Positions 1 through 9,931 of a DNA stretch of 64,000 nucleotides are shown here, piece by piece. The first letter of the stretch is position 1. Each line of letters begins with the position of its first letter. Below the pieces are notes generated by a model. The model saw only the letters and a list, made by a program, of their open reading frames with translations, was not told the DNA's origin and searched no databases. Made by a program: the position numbers and the translations under genes. Origin of the DNA: Lomentospora prolificans (Eukaryota > Ascomycota > Sordariomycetes > Microascales > Microascaceae); assembly GCA_029532625.1 (NCBI GenBank), contig JARFXM010000005.1, forward strand, positions 2,170,001-2,234,000, in the 5' to 3' direction.

Positions 1-19
1 AAGGGTGCGGGTTGATGCA

Positions 20-569
20 TTAATATTTCGAGTCGGCGAAACCGCTGGTTGAGACTGGCGTGGAGAAGGTTGGCTGTTCGGTCCTTGTCCGGGTACGAGA
101 GAAACGTGCGTCTTCTCTTATTAATACTACTAAGATCTCTTGTCGGACCGAAGTTGGGAGCTTTCTCACCCTTGTTGCCATGTTTACCAGCGCTAGGAGA
201 GGGTCAATGTCCTGGTCATCTTGATGGACCGAACCAACGTGAATCTGGTCTCTGGGTTGGTTGGTGGGGAATGAATCGCTATTATACCCGGACGCTCGTT
301 TTCGTTTCGCCCTACGTACAGAAACATGAGGGTACAGGTGTCAGCAGGCTCTAGACTGGCGATACGGGCGGTATACGGGATGGACAAGGACGATAGCCTC
401 GCCGGACGTACCCTGGCGGAGGGCGGAAGACAGCGACACAGTACTGGGTCCTATCTTTACTCACGCATCGTGTACAGGGCGTGCCTACCCGAGCCATATC
501 ACAACGAACTTTACGCTCGTGGCAAGGGACACAGGCACGGGGTTTTTTCGCCGGTAGATCCATTTTCAA
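20..569 (-). CDS. Short Zn2Cys6 binuclear-cluster DNA-binding protein
   Basis: Exons are 569-412 and 311-20, with a 100-bp GT-AG intron that has a CTGAC branch site; together they give 149 codons plus stop. The N-terminus holds a complete fungal zinc cluster with Cys at about 13, 16, 23, 32, 35 and 44 (C-x2-C-x6-C-x8-C-x2-C-x8-C). A basic linker (AKRKRAS) follows right after the splice. The rest is polar and Thr/Arg-rich. I see no fungal_trans middle homology domain, and such factors normally exceed 500 residues. This is therefore either a naturally short regulator, a truncated gene, or a gene with a further intron that continues past the left edge of the window. By family it should act in the nucleus on CGG-type or palindromic promoter sites. 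Its position next to the thioesterase/ligase/monooxygenase set makes it a candidate pathway regulator, which is inference. Confidence 0.72.
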
Positions 570-1578
570 GACTGGGGAGACTAATAGGCCATTGAGGATG
601 CGTGCCGTCAGAAGGGGAGCAGGTAGGCGACTAATAATACGCGATTGGATTTCGGTACGGTTGACCAGTGTATCGAGTGTATCGAGTCGAGGTTATTCAA
701 GGAAATAATAGGGTGCTGCCACTGCGATGAGATGCTGATGAGGGAACTACACCTCCAGATTGTTGATGAGCAGCCAGCGCACACAGAAGACAAAGAATTC
801 GGCCTTTCTGTTCTGGGACAGCCAGCGGGGTACACACAATCCATTCAAGGCCAGCCAGGCTCAATGATGACAAAACCACTACAACTACCACTGACTCTCC
901 AGCTTCCCCGCAAGGTTTACCGCCAACTAGGGGCGCTATTGAACACCACTAAGACCAATTGGTGTTTGCGGACAGTAATAGCTGCAGACAATGTGATATA
1001 TGGAGGTTCTCGGAGTTTGGGGGGGAACGGGGCCGAGGGGTGGCCCTTGATTTCAGGCCTAGATCGAATACCAATACTTCGTAATTTCCCAGCTAGTTGC
1101 TGATTCGATCAAGGGTTCCAACGCGCGGACCTTGCCTTGGAAGACAAACGAACCCAGGTAGCCGGAACTGTGCCAGGATGGTGTGGCAGCTCGATTGGCC
1201 ACGCTCGGATCAAGAGAAAGCGCTATGCCAGGCAACCCCCGCACACCCCAACCTCTTCAGCGGGACCACTCGAATTAGCGCATTTCTCGACATTAAATGG
1301 AATACTCCAAAGTTGGCCGCTGTTTCTGGGGAGTGTAGTACCCAATGATCGGCGGATTGGCCGTAACCATCACCTCCCCGGATACCCTCTGAGGTTGTTG
1401 GCCCTTTCTATTGACTCCCTTTAAACCAACGTCCCAATTTCATCCCAGACACGGATGCTACTTCGCATGGACTAGCTTGTCGCGGCAGCTAAGGCTTTTT
1501 TGCGGCTGACGACTAGGTATCTAGTAGAACGCCTATCTCAATTGTAGGGGACTAAGGCTGCTGGCTTTTCTGCTCGGG
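570..1578. other. Intergenic, no supported gene
   Basis: This stretch lies upstream of the Zn2Cys6 gene and downstream of the thioesterase stop. A 152-codon plus-strand frame (645-1103) is open but has no recognisable domain or coding signature. The only local structure I noticed is a short direct repeat of TATCGAG units near 670-690. I would treat it as promoter plus spacer. Confidence 0.5.
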
Positions 1579-2611
1579 TTACAGCCTAGCATTGTTGCGG
1601 GTTGAGCTCATGATCAATGCCTCGTGCGAAGCTAGAGCTACAAGATCTCCCGATTCGTCTATTAGGGCGACCTCTATATCCATACGTCCGTTCCTAATGG
1701 CCTTTGAGGTGATTTTGCTAAATAACCAGTCCACACCGTGGATCGGCAACACCTTCTTGAAGGTTATAGACATGGATAAAGTCGGGAACCAAACCGGCAC
1801 AGATACAGCTTCGGCTGCGTTCACTTTCCGCTCAAGCTGTGCCAGCTGTGCCGGAAATACATCCAGCAGAAAGGTGGCCGCTTCGTTAGTCCACCGTCCT
1901 TGAACAACATGTCCTTCCTTCGTCCAGCGGAGCTTAGCCCACTGATCATAGATAATAATACCATCTGTACCCAGCATGGAAGCGTCTACAGGATTGTACA
2001 CCTCGACATGGGCAGGTGCTTTTCGAAACGTTGGATGTGGTATGGCCATTTTCCCCCACGCGGCACTCCCGGATTCCACGCCGACGCTTGCAACAAAAGG
2101 GGTCTTGGTAGACGTGGAAATACCATGCCCCCAGTTCCCTGGGGCCGATATTCCGCTTTCATTAGAAATGTTCGAAACGGTGATGTTGCTGATGAGTTTT
2201 GTAGTTCTGTGCGACGTATTTGGAGCTGCTTGCGACAGCGTTATACGGATTATTGATGTTCGCGCTCCGAATTTGATATCTTCGATCTCTAGCCAGGCGG
2301 TTCCGACACGGCAGCGACGAACAAAGGTCAGCTGCATGTTTATTGGTGAGGCTTGGCTTTCATGTCGAGTTGGGCACGTGGTCGAGAAGTAGGCCCGGGT
2401 GATGCGATAAAGGAGTGCGGCGAGATAACCCCCATGGGGAACTGACCGAAGGAGCATTAGCAATAGAATTGTTGCAAGTGCCGGCATCGTGATGCCACTC
2501 ACCGTCGCCAACGGCCCAATCCGAGCTCAGATTTGCAAGATATAGCTGCGGGGTTTGGGGTACAGCCGAGAGGGCGTCCTCGAAGCTTTGCGTATGGGGG
2601 TGTGTATCCAT
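1579..2611 (-). CDS. Acyl-CoA thioesterase-like hot-dog protein with PTS1 end
   Basis: Exons are 2611-2503 and 2441-1579, giving 323 residues. The 61-bp intron joins SSDWAVGD to VPHGGYLAAL, which restores the conserved start of the thioesterase-like superfamily (4HBT_3/TesB type). Family hallmarks are the HGGYLAA turn, a strand segment around MQLTFVRRC, and a second hot-dog repeat ending in a strand before the C-terminus. Such enzymes hydrolyse acyl-CoA thioesters to free acid and CoA. The last three residues are A-R-L, a canonical peroxisomal PTS1 tripeptide, so the site of action is probably the peroxisome. The gene is divergent from the CoA ligase at 2999, which also ends in a PTS1-like tripeptide. 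The pair shares a 387-bp promoter. The acyl substrate cannot be read from the sequence. Confidence 0.85.
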
Positions 2612-2998
2612 CGCTAGCTACAACTCTGACTCCTGCGTGTTCGAAATCAGCAACTTCGGGGAGTTAGTTTGGGGTGCCATCAACCATTTTATTCCTAGAA
2701 ACGAGCAGAGTGTCATGGAAATGGAGCTTTGTTTATGCAACAAGCTCTCGCCGTTTGCCTTCCGTGCCGACCACCCCTGAGCCTCGGCAACCACCCACCC
2801 ATATTCGGCGCCGAGCAATTCACCGCAGCCCTACAGGCGCTGATGCAAACTAAGGCCTCGGCCGTGATAGCTTTCCCTGCGAGCGCATCTTGATAGATCC
2901 GTTGAGAAAAGGGAGATCTTAGTCCAGCCCGTGTGGCTTAATGGCAGGTTTGGAGGGAAGGATTGCAAACCATCTTAATTACCTTGTAACCAGTTACA
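2612..2998. promoter_or_regulatory. Divergent promoter of thioesterase and CoA ligase
   Basis: This is a 387-bp bidirectional promoter. The perfect palindrome TCGGCGCCGA lies at 2805-2814, about 190 bp from each start codon. A related TCCGTGCCGA is at 2761-2770, and further CGG-containing half-sites (CTCGGCA near 2783, CCTCGGCCG near 2857) lie on either side. The same palindrome recurs in the monooxygenase promoter, so a shared Zn2Cys6-type operator is likely (inference). Confidence 0.55.
2805..2814. promoter_or_regulatory. Palindromic operator candidate TCGGCGCCGA
   Basis: A perfect 10-bp inverted repeat sits midway between the divergent starts at 2611 and 2999. It resembles half-site pairs bound by Zn2Cys6 dimers (compare the TCG-N5-CGA site of AflR). 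The same 10-mer occurs at 6164-6173. Confidence 0.5.
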
Positions 2999-5181
2999 AT
3001 GGAGGGCACCAAAGCAAGGCAGGTGATCGTGGAATCACCTTTCTCGACGCAGTTAGACTTTCCCGCAATCGACATCCCATCGTATATTTTCCTCCACCCG
3101 AAACCTAACACCAAGCATGTCTTACAATACTTTGATGCCGATAATCCTGCCAGTCGATTCGACCTCGGGGAAGCAGAAGTACTCGTGAAAAGATTCGCCA
3201 AAGGATTGAAAGACTTCGGCCTACAACCTGGAGATAAAGTTTTATTATACTCTCCGAGCCAGCTGTATTTCCCAATAGCCTTATGGGGTATTTTGGCCGC
3301 TCAATGTGTTTTTACCGGCGCTTCATCGAGCGCCTCAGTCTATGGTACGTCAAGCGTTTTAGTCATTGCTACCTCTTGTGTTTTCATCTCTCTCCTGAAA
3401 CTGCAGCCAGATGGTGTGGCCTCTGGGTTAGATCCGTATGGGTGGGCCATTGACATTATTGACTGACAAGGTGGTCAAATTTCAGAGTTGACCTACCAGC
3501 TAAAAGACTCGGGAGCAAGGCTCCTCCTCGCTGCGCCCAGGCAGCTCGAGGTGGCGCGGAAAGCGGCGGCCGCATCCGACCTTAGTCTCGACCGAGTATT
3601 AGCATTTGATGGGCTCCCACGGCTAGACACGCAGGCCCAGGCACGGTGGGGACCGGTAAGGTCATGGACGACTATATGGGCGAGCCCAGAAGATGCTCAA
3701 AGTTGGCAATGGGCACGAATTCGTACTCTGGGGGAAGCCATGGCAACCACTGCGGTGATCAATTATTCAAGCGGGTAAAACAAAATTCCATACTCTGTCC
3801 GCTTCATGTTCAACGTTGACAAATGGTAGTACTACGGGCCTCCCGAAAGGCGTGGAGCTTACCCACTTCAACTTGGTCTCCAATACTGAGCACCTCATTT
3901 TCAAGAGAAGTCGGGTAGCAAACACCAAATTGGGCCGCGAACGTCACCGCCGGCTAGAAGAGTCCGGGGAAAGATGGTTAGCCGCTCTGCCAATGTACCA
4001 CGCCTTTGTGAGTCCCCTCACCATTGTACGTTTTTGGCCCAAGATTTCTGACTCTCTCACTCTATAGGGGCAAACGTACTACGCAATGTTAGCACCCCGA
4101 ATAGGAGCCAAGGTTTATGTGATGAGCAAGTTCGACGCTACGCAATTCCTTACGCTCATCGATGTGTACAGAATCACGTTCATCAACGTCGTCCCTACGA
4201 TCCTTCGAACCCTTACCAAGGTGAGGAACCCCAACCGATTTAATCTCAAGTCTCTATCCATGGTCGGGAGCGGCGCGGCACCTCTTGATACAGCAGTCGC
4301 ACGCGAATTCGAGCGAACCTTCCTCAGGCCCGGTGTACAGGTGAAGCAGGGCTGGGGCATGACTGAAACGACGTGCAACGTCACTGGGTTTGCACCGGAC
4401 GACATTGACGACGGGCGTTCTATTGGATGGTTGAATCCTGGCTGCAAGGGGCGGATTGTCGAGGTTCCAGACCGAGACTTCAGTCATATTCAGCGTGAGC
4501 ACGGATCACTGGTCGGGGAGATATGGGTAGCGGGACCGAATGTAATGAAGGGATATTGGAATAAGCCCGACGCTACGAACGAGACGATTGTTGTAGAGGA
4601 AGGCTGCCGTTGGCTGCGAACCGGTGATATCGGATACTTTGACAAGAGGGGTTGTCTGTTCATCGTCGATCGAATCAAGGTGGGCCAGGTTCTTTTGCCT
4701 GTCCTTTCCGTACTGAAATGCCGAGAATTCGTGCTAACCGTTTTCACTATCCACACAGGAACTTATCAAGGTTAAGGGGTTGCAAGTTTCACCCGCCGAG
4801 CTTGAACAAGCCTTGACGAGCTGCAACGGGGTTTTAGACGCTGCAGTTGTCGGTGCTAAAGTGTAAGTTGTATCTCTACAATTCCCAGGGACCAAAGAAG
4901 TTCAATTTCACATGCCGAGAGAAGAGGGAAAATCTGGGAAAGCTAATAACAAACGGGTGCAATGCAGCGCTGGCCGCGATTGCGCCAGGGCATTCGTGGT
5001 TAGGGAAAGCGACTCGATCACGGCCGATGCGCTCGATTCATTCATCAAGTCCCGATTCGCGTCGCATAAGTGGCTTACTGGAGGTATCTTCTTTATTAAG
5101 ACGATTCCGAGAACAGGAAGCGGCAAGGTGATGAAGAGGGCTTTGCCAAATCCAGGCCAGGAGAATTGGCCGAAGCTCTGA
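2999..5181 (+). CDS. 4-coumarate-CoA ligase-like acyl-CoA synthetase, PTS1-like end
   Basis: Six exons (2999-3344, 3486-3774, 3830-4007, 4068-4679, 4759-4862, 4968-5181) sum to 580 codons plus stop. This is an ANL-superfamily adenylating enzyme that activates a carboxylate with ATP and transfers it to CoA. The core motifs appear in order: the P-loop SSGTTGLPKG near residues 209-218 (split by intron 2), LPMYHAFG near 268-272, the QGWGMTE motif near 365-371, the RTGD motif, the hinge DRIKELIKVKG (rebuilt by intron 4) and the catalytic-lysine segment PRTGSGKV close to the end. The protein ends in P-K-L, a permitted PTS1 variant. Length and layout match plant 4CL and fungal peroxisomal aryl/acyl-CoA ligases. 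It is divergent from a PTS1 thioesterase. Substrate could be a cinnamate, another aryl acid or a medium-chain acid; I cannot tell which. Confidence 0.92.
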
Positions 5182-6538
5182 AGAGGCCATGAAAGGGATA
5201 CAATTATTACTATTCCGATGATTGCTCTTATTACACTGGAGAAAAGATCGCAATGATCGACTTCTATGAAAGGTAGACTTGAAGGCGTCGGTGAGGTTGC
5301 TATTCTTTCCGCAACGTACATAGGAGACTCGACATAAACAGAATAGCATTAGGTGATTTTAATTCGAGTTACGCAGTTATGTCGCTTTCGCGAATGCCCT
5401 GAATGCTTTCCTTTTGGTTCGCTCAAGCTCATCGTTTGTTTCAAGCCCTCTTAAATAGTCCTAGTTTACCAGTATCACTCATCTATGTGCGTTGCATCTT
5501 TACGACTTAGGTCGGCAAGGCCCACACGGACAGAGGAGGAGTGAGAGAGATCTGGTCGACCAAACTAAACTGCCATGGAGTGCAAATTGGATACTGGGCA
5601 ACCTCGTGAATTTGTTCAATCATTGAAGGCCGGGTGTCTCTGTGAAGGCATAAGAGATACTCTGAGAACCCCTTGGTGGACAATATTAACCACCACTTTA
5701 TCTAAATACACCAAGTCCACTTTTAAAGTGTTCGAGACTGTAGATGGGCTCTTTCTTTCTTACAACAGACGTGTGTATCTCGAGATTTGTGATTTACTGG
5801 GAAGAACTTGAAGTTATCCCTCTCGTCATCTGGCATCTGTGATCATTTACATCTGTAGCTCGTTTCCTTGTGTTGAAGGGTGATAGATTATGTAACCGCA
5901 TTTGCTCGTTCCATTTTGGAGGGCCGTAGTGCAGTTTCCCAGGACGTAACGTGTTCGAGCGGCCGGCAGCATCTACCGCTAGGTCAACTCATACCGCCCT
6001 GGCAGGTAGCCAGCCGACTCAAACAGAAAGCCGGCTGTCGATGAAGGAACGCGATGACCGACATGGCCGAAGGGAGGAGGGGTAACGGTGCGCTGCCGGC
6101 GCCGACTGTTGAAGCTAGCGGGGTGAAAGTTCGGTGCCGAGCCTAGCACAACTTCACAAGGCTTCGGCGCCGAGCACTGAGCACCGGCCTGACTACCCAC
6201 GAATTGGCGCCGAGACTCGTGATGGCCATCGACCTCGACGAGTCCTATGCCGGCGGGTGAATTGACGGCCGTAATCACTCGGTTGGAAGGATTGTAGTGT
6301 GGGTCAGGGAACTCCCTTGGAATACCAACGCTAACACGCCCATCGAACCATGTTCGTTAGGATATCTTTTTTGACTTCCGGTCGTGGCTTCTTCAACACC
6401 ATATAATAGCGAATCTAACACCATTCCATTGACATTAAGATAAAAGTTGTCCTTTAAGCCCTTCTCATATAAAATTTATTCCCTTTGGTATCGATTAGGT
6501 TCTGCAACTAGGATCCGCATCCATCACAGCCGTTAACG
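5182..6538. promoter_or_regulatory. Upstream region of the flavin monooxygenase
   Basis: No gene is supported here; a 78-codon frame at 5575-5811 shows nothing recognisable. The notable content is a run of four related GC-rich palindromic 10-mers between 6096 and 6213, annotated separately, about 325-440 bp before the start codon. A TATA-like stretch (CATATAATAG) lies near 6399. Confidence 0.5.
6096..6213. promoter_or_regulatory. Array of four TCGGCGCCGA-type operator candidates
   Basis: Copies are CCGGCGCCGA (6096-6105), TCGGTGCCGA (6131-6140), TCGGCGCCGA (6164-6173, perfect palindrome) and TTGGCGCCGA (6204-6213). Starts are spaced 33-40 bp apart. The third copy is identical to the site in the thioesterase/ligase promoter. 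This points to co-regulation by a dimeric Zn2Cys6 factor (inference). Confidence 0.55.
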
Positions 6539-8302
6539 ATGCATATTTCAGCGCAAAACGGGGTGAATGGCACCACCAACGACGCTCTGACGCCAGTCAA
6601 TGGCCAACCTAACGGTGCCGGGATCAAATACAAGATCAAAGAGTCACTGATGGGCGAAAAGAGAAGAGTCAAAGTCATCTTCATGGGCATGGGTGCTGCC
6701 GGTATCGACTTTTCCCATGCCGTACAAGCACGTGGTCATCAAATCGATCTCACCATCTACGAAAAAAACTCCGACATTGGAGGCACTTGGCTGGAGAATC
6801 GATATCCCGGATGCGCCTGTGACATCCCCAGTGTCTCCTATCAGTACAGCTGGCAGCGGAAGCCTGATTGGTCTCAGTATTACTCGAGCTCCAAGGAGAT
6901 CTGGGAATATATGAAGCATGTCTCGACGAGTAACAACCTCGAGCGCAATGTCAAGTTCGATCATAAAATTGTTGGCGCCGAATGGCTCGAGGATGCTGGG
7001 CAATGGAAAGTATCCATCATGCGTCTCGAAGACTCGACCGTATTTGACGACTACTGCGAATTCTTCCTAAACGGAGGAGGACATCTGAATAGCTGGAAAT
7101 GGCCTCGGATTCAGGGCCTCCACGATTTCCGCGGCATCAAGGCCCATAGCGCCAATTGGAACGATTCAATCGATCTGAAGGACAAGAGGGTACTCATCAT
7201 CGGTGCTGGTAGCTCGGCTGTGCAAATCGCTCCCACCATCATCGACCAAGTCAAATCGCTTGACATTGTCATTCGCTCGCCGACTTGGATCACCGCCGGT
7301 TTCGCCCCAAAGTACGCCGGCCCGGACGGCAGCAACTTTGCTTATTCCGAGGAGACCAAGGAGCGATTCCGTAAAGATCCCAAATTCTATCTATCCTACT
7401 GCAAGGCCATCGAATCTGAGCTGAGCACTCGATTCCGGCTGGTAGTGAACGGCACTGACGAAGCCAAGGAGGCTAGGGCCTTCTCTGAAAAGGAAATGAC
7501 TCGAAAACTTTCCGGCAAGCCCGAGCTCATAGATGCCATCATGCCAAAGAACTTTGGGGTTGGCTGCAGGCGCCCGACGCCTGGTAACGGGTTCCTCGAG
7601 AGCCTTTGCCACGACAAGACGACCGTGTTGACCAAGGAAATCAGAATGGTTACGCATACTGGGTTCGTGACTTCTGAAGGTCAACACAAAGAAACTGATG
7701 TGATTATCTGCGCTACTGGTTTCGATACATCCTTCCGACCATTCTTCCCTCTCCATGCCAACGGCAGGAATGTCCAGGACGACTTCAATTCGGGTGACAC
7801 TGTGGGATACCTCGGTCTCAACCTGCCAGAAGTCCCCAACTACTTCATGTACAGCGCTCCCTACGGCCCCTTGGGTCACGGCTCATCGATTCCCATGATT
7901 GAAGCTTTCACAAACTATATCCTACAAATCATCGACAAGGCGCAATTGGAAGATATAAAAAAGATCCAAGTCAAGCGTTCTGCTGCAGAAAGTTTCACCG
8001 CACATGCCGACCTGTACCTGAAGCGCACCGCTTGGACTGGGCCCTGTAGTTCATGGTTCAAGGCGGGGGACCAAACGCGCAAGCCAACCCTGTGGCCGGG
8101 CTCACGCCTGCACTACCTCACCGTGCTGCAAAAGCCCAGGTTCGAGGACTACGAGTTTGAATACTTGTCTGACAATATTTTTAATTTCTTGGGAAACGGT
8201 TTCCATGTACGGGAATATGATGGTCATGATTTGACCTGGTACTACGGCCTTCTGGATGGTAAGGATGAGCAGCCGAAAACGTCGCCTGAACCTGTCTATT
8301 AG
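6539..8302 (+). CDS. Baeyer-Villiger-type flavin-binding monooxygenase
   Basis: An uninterrupted 587-codon gene. It carries the FAD Rossmann motif GMGAAG at residues 50-55, the GGTW segment at 81-84, the YPGCACDIPS stretch at 89-98 that is typical of this class, a second Rossmann motif GAGSSA at 222-227 for NADPH, and ATGFD further on. The BVMO fingerprint F-x-G-x3-H-x3-W is present at 197-207, followed by Asn where Pro or Asp is usual. Enzymes of this type insert oxygen next to a ketone to make esters or lactones, or oxidise heteroatoms. Fungal members often belong to secondary-metabolite pathways. No signal or clear organelle signal is visible. The promoter shares palindromic sites with the thioesterase/ligase pair, so the three genes probably serve one pathway (inference). 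Confidence 0.93.
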   Translation: MHISAQNGVNGTTNDALTPVNGQPNGAGIKYKIKESLMGEKRRVKVIFMGMGAAGIDFSHAVQARGHQIDLTIYEKNSDIGGTWLENRYPGCACDIPSVSYQYSWQRKPDWSQYYSSSKEIWEYMKHVSTSNNLERNVKFDHKIVGAEWLEDAGQWKVSIMRLEDSTVFDDYCEFFLNGGGHLNSWKWPRIQGLHDFRGIKAHSANWNDSIDLKDKRVLIIGAGSSAVQIAPTIIDQVKSLDIVIRSPTWITAGFAPKYAGPDGSNFAYSEETKERFRKDPKFYLSYCKAIESELSTRFRLVVNGTDEAKEARAFSEKEMTRKLSGKPELIDAIMPKNFGVGCRRPTPGNGFLESLCHDKTTVLTKEIRMVTHTGFVTSEGQHKETDVIICATGFDTSFRPFFPLHANGRNVQDDFNSGDTVGYLGLNLPEVPNYFMYSAPYGPLGHGSSIPMIEAFTNYILQIIDKAQLEDIKKIQVKRSAAESFTAHADLYLKRTAWTGPCSSWFKAGDQTRKPTLWPGSRLHYLTVLQKPRFEDYEFEYLSDNIFNFLGNGFHVREYDGHDLTWYYGLLDGKDEQPKTSPEPVY

Positions 8303-9931
8303 TACGGATGCTAGTCTTATCGTTTCATGTGTATAAGTTTAAATATATAAGTGCCATCATCCATACAAGGACTGTTTGTAAAATACGCACCTGACTCCAA
8401 ACAAAGTAGGGATTATACCAGCGTCGTGTGAGGCAAGGAGACATCTGTCTTCTCAATATGTCAAGATACGTCTTCGCCCGGAAGCGCCAGAGCGCCTTGT
8501 TCCACTCTCTGGTGCATGAGAACCAAAATAACGCGTGTGATGAGTGAGGCGCGCCTAGGCGCCAGAGCAACTTGTTCAAGCGTCGGAGAATCTTTGGGAT
8601 GCTCAAACCCCTGCGCTTATATAATCAAAATATCTCAAATCCCAGCTCGGGGAACTTGTCACCCGCTTCACCTCGTGCTAGGAGTGACTTCTTCGGGCTA
8701 TCTACCCGAATTCACTGTCTCAGAAGTAGAGCCAAGAAATAGAAGCCCAGGGTCGCCCGAGGCTACCGTCGTGGCCCACGGCGAACACGGGGAGAAACTC
8801 ATCGTAAGTCGACTCCTCCCCAACGTCAAACAGGTTGGGACTAATCGAAATTCGCGCCTCGCATTAGCGGCTCGGCACTGGCTTACCACAGATACCAGAT
8901 CTATGGTTGATGAAGACATATCCACTACATAGGAGACCTCTATTTCCTTAGCTGCGATGCCTAACAGGCTCAATGCCTCCGAAACGACAAGGATACATCC
9001 TAATTCAGAGACCTAGACTGCAACATTGGACGCGGCTTCAGTATACACAAAGACCAAGACCCTCTGTACACAGTCGACCGTCGCGCATTCGGCAGCCATT
9101 GCGGGAGTCTGTAGGAAGGTGGTGGCAATATCGCCCTTGACAATTTGATTGAGCTTCACGATTCTTAAACCCCGCTATCAGAATGCGCGAGACTGTGTTG
9201 TCAAGCTGACACAGGCGTGTCGACTGGGGAAGCCGGGACCTACTTTGCTTTATAGACAGAATTTGCCTAGCCTCCGACGTTTAGTATTATTCTTCAACAA
9301 TGGGGAGAAGCAGGTTGGGGTGCGTCCGGGGTAGTGCGGAGAGAAACGTTCGCCATTGGCATCATTAAAACAGAGCACTCGCCAACCTTGTCAGCCAGGC
9401 AAGGTTTAGGTTAACCGCCCGCACTCGACGTGCTAGACGCTATTAGCTCGACTCCAAGATCCAGGACGTGGGGAAATTCGAAATTAGCCAGGAGGGCCAG
9501 CTACTGGATATGGATCAGTAATGATCCATCTGTTCCGTAACCTTGCCCGAGAGCGGCAGGGACTCACATGGCAATCCAGGCTTCATCAGGATTGGAAATA
9601 AGTTACCATGATGTCACGATGTAATCTCCGTCGCGACGCTAAGATCGGAGGATACAGCGATCAATGTTAGTCTGTAGCCGTCGGTAAACTCTCTCTTGAT
9701 TAGGCAGATGTGCCGATACAGAAACTATGGCCTTGGGGCTTCCTCAAGTCCCGCCATCCTTGATCCGATTTCTCTTGCGAAACACTTGAAGTTCTAGGCC
9801 TTATTATTCTCTGTAATGTATAGCTCCATGAATAGGTCAAATGACATTACGGTACTGCTTAATCGATGCTAGAAGGAATAGCTCATGCGTAATGACCACT
9901 GGCGTGCTTGAAACCACATTACCATCTACCG
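8303..9931. other. Intergenic, no supported gene
   Basis: This spacer lies between the 3' ends of the monooxygenase and the tannase. Short open frames (for example 8516-8932) have no recognisable features. It holds an imperfect 19-bp direct repeat (8484-8502 and 8559-8577, two mismatches). Confidence 0.5.
8484..8577. repeat. Imperfect 19-bp direct repeat pair
   Basis: GCGCCAGAGCGCCTTGTTC at 8484-8502 recurs with two changes at 8559-8577. The second copy follows a palindromic GGCGCGCC. Function is unknown. Confidence 0.5.

Noticed and set aside
645..1103. 152-codon plus-strand open frame
   Set aside because: No recognisable domain, atypical composition, overlapping frames on the other strand equally open.
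5575..5811. 78-codon plus-strand open frame
   Set aside because: Short, no motif, no neighbouring exon that extends it.
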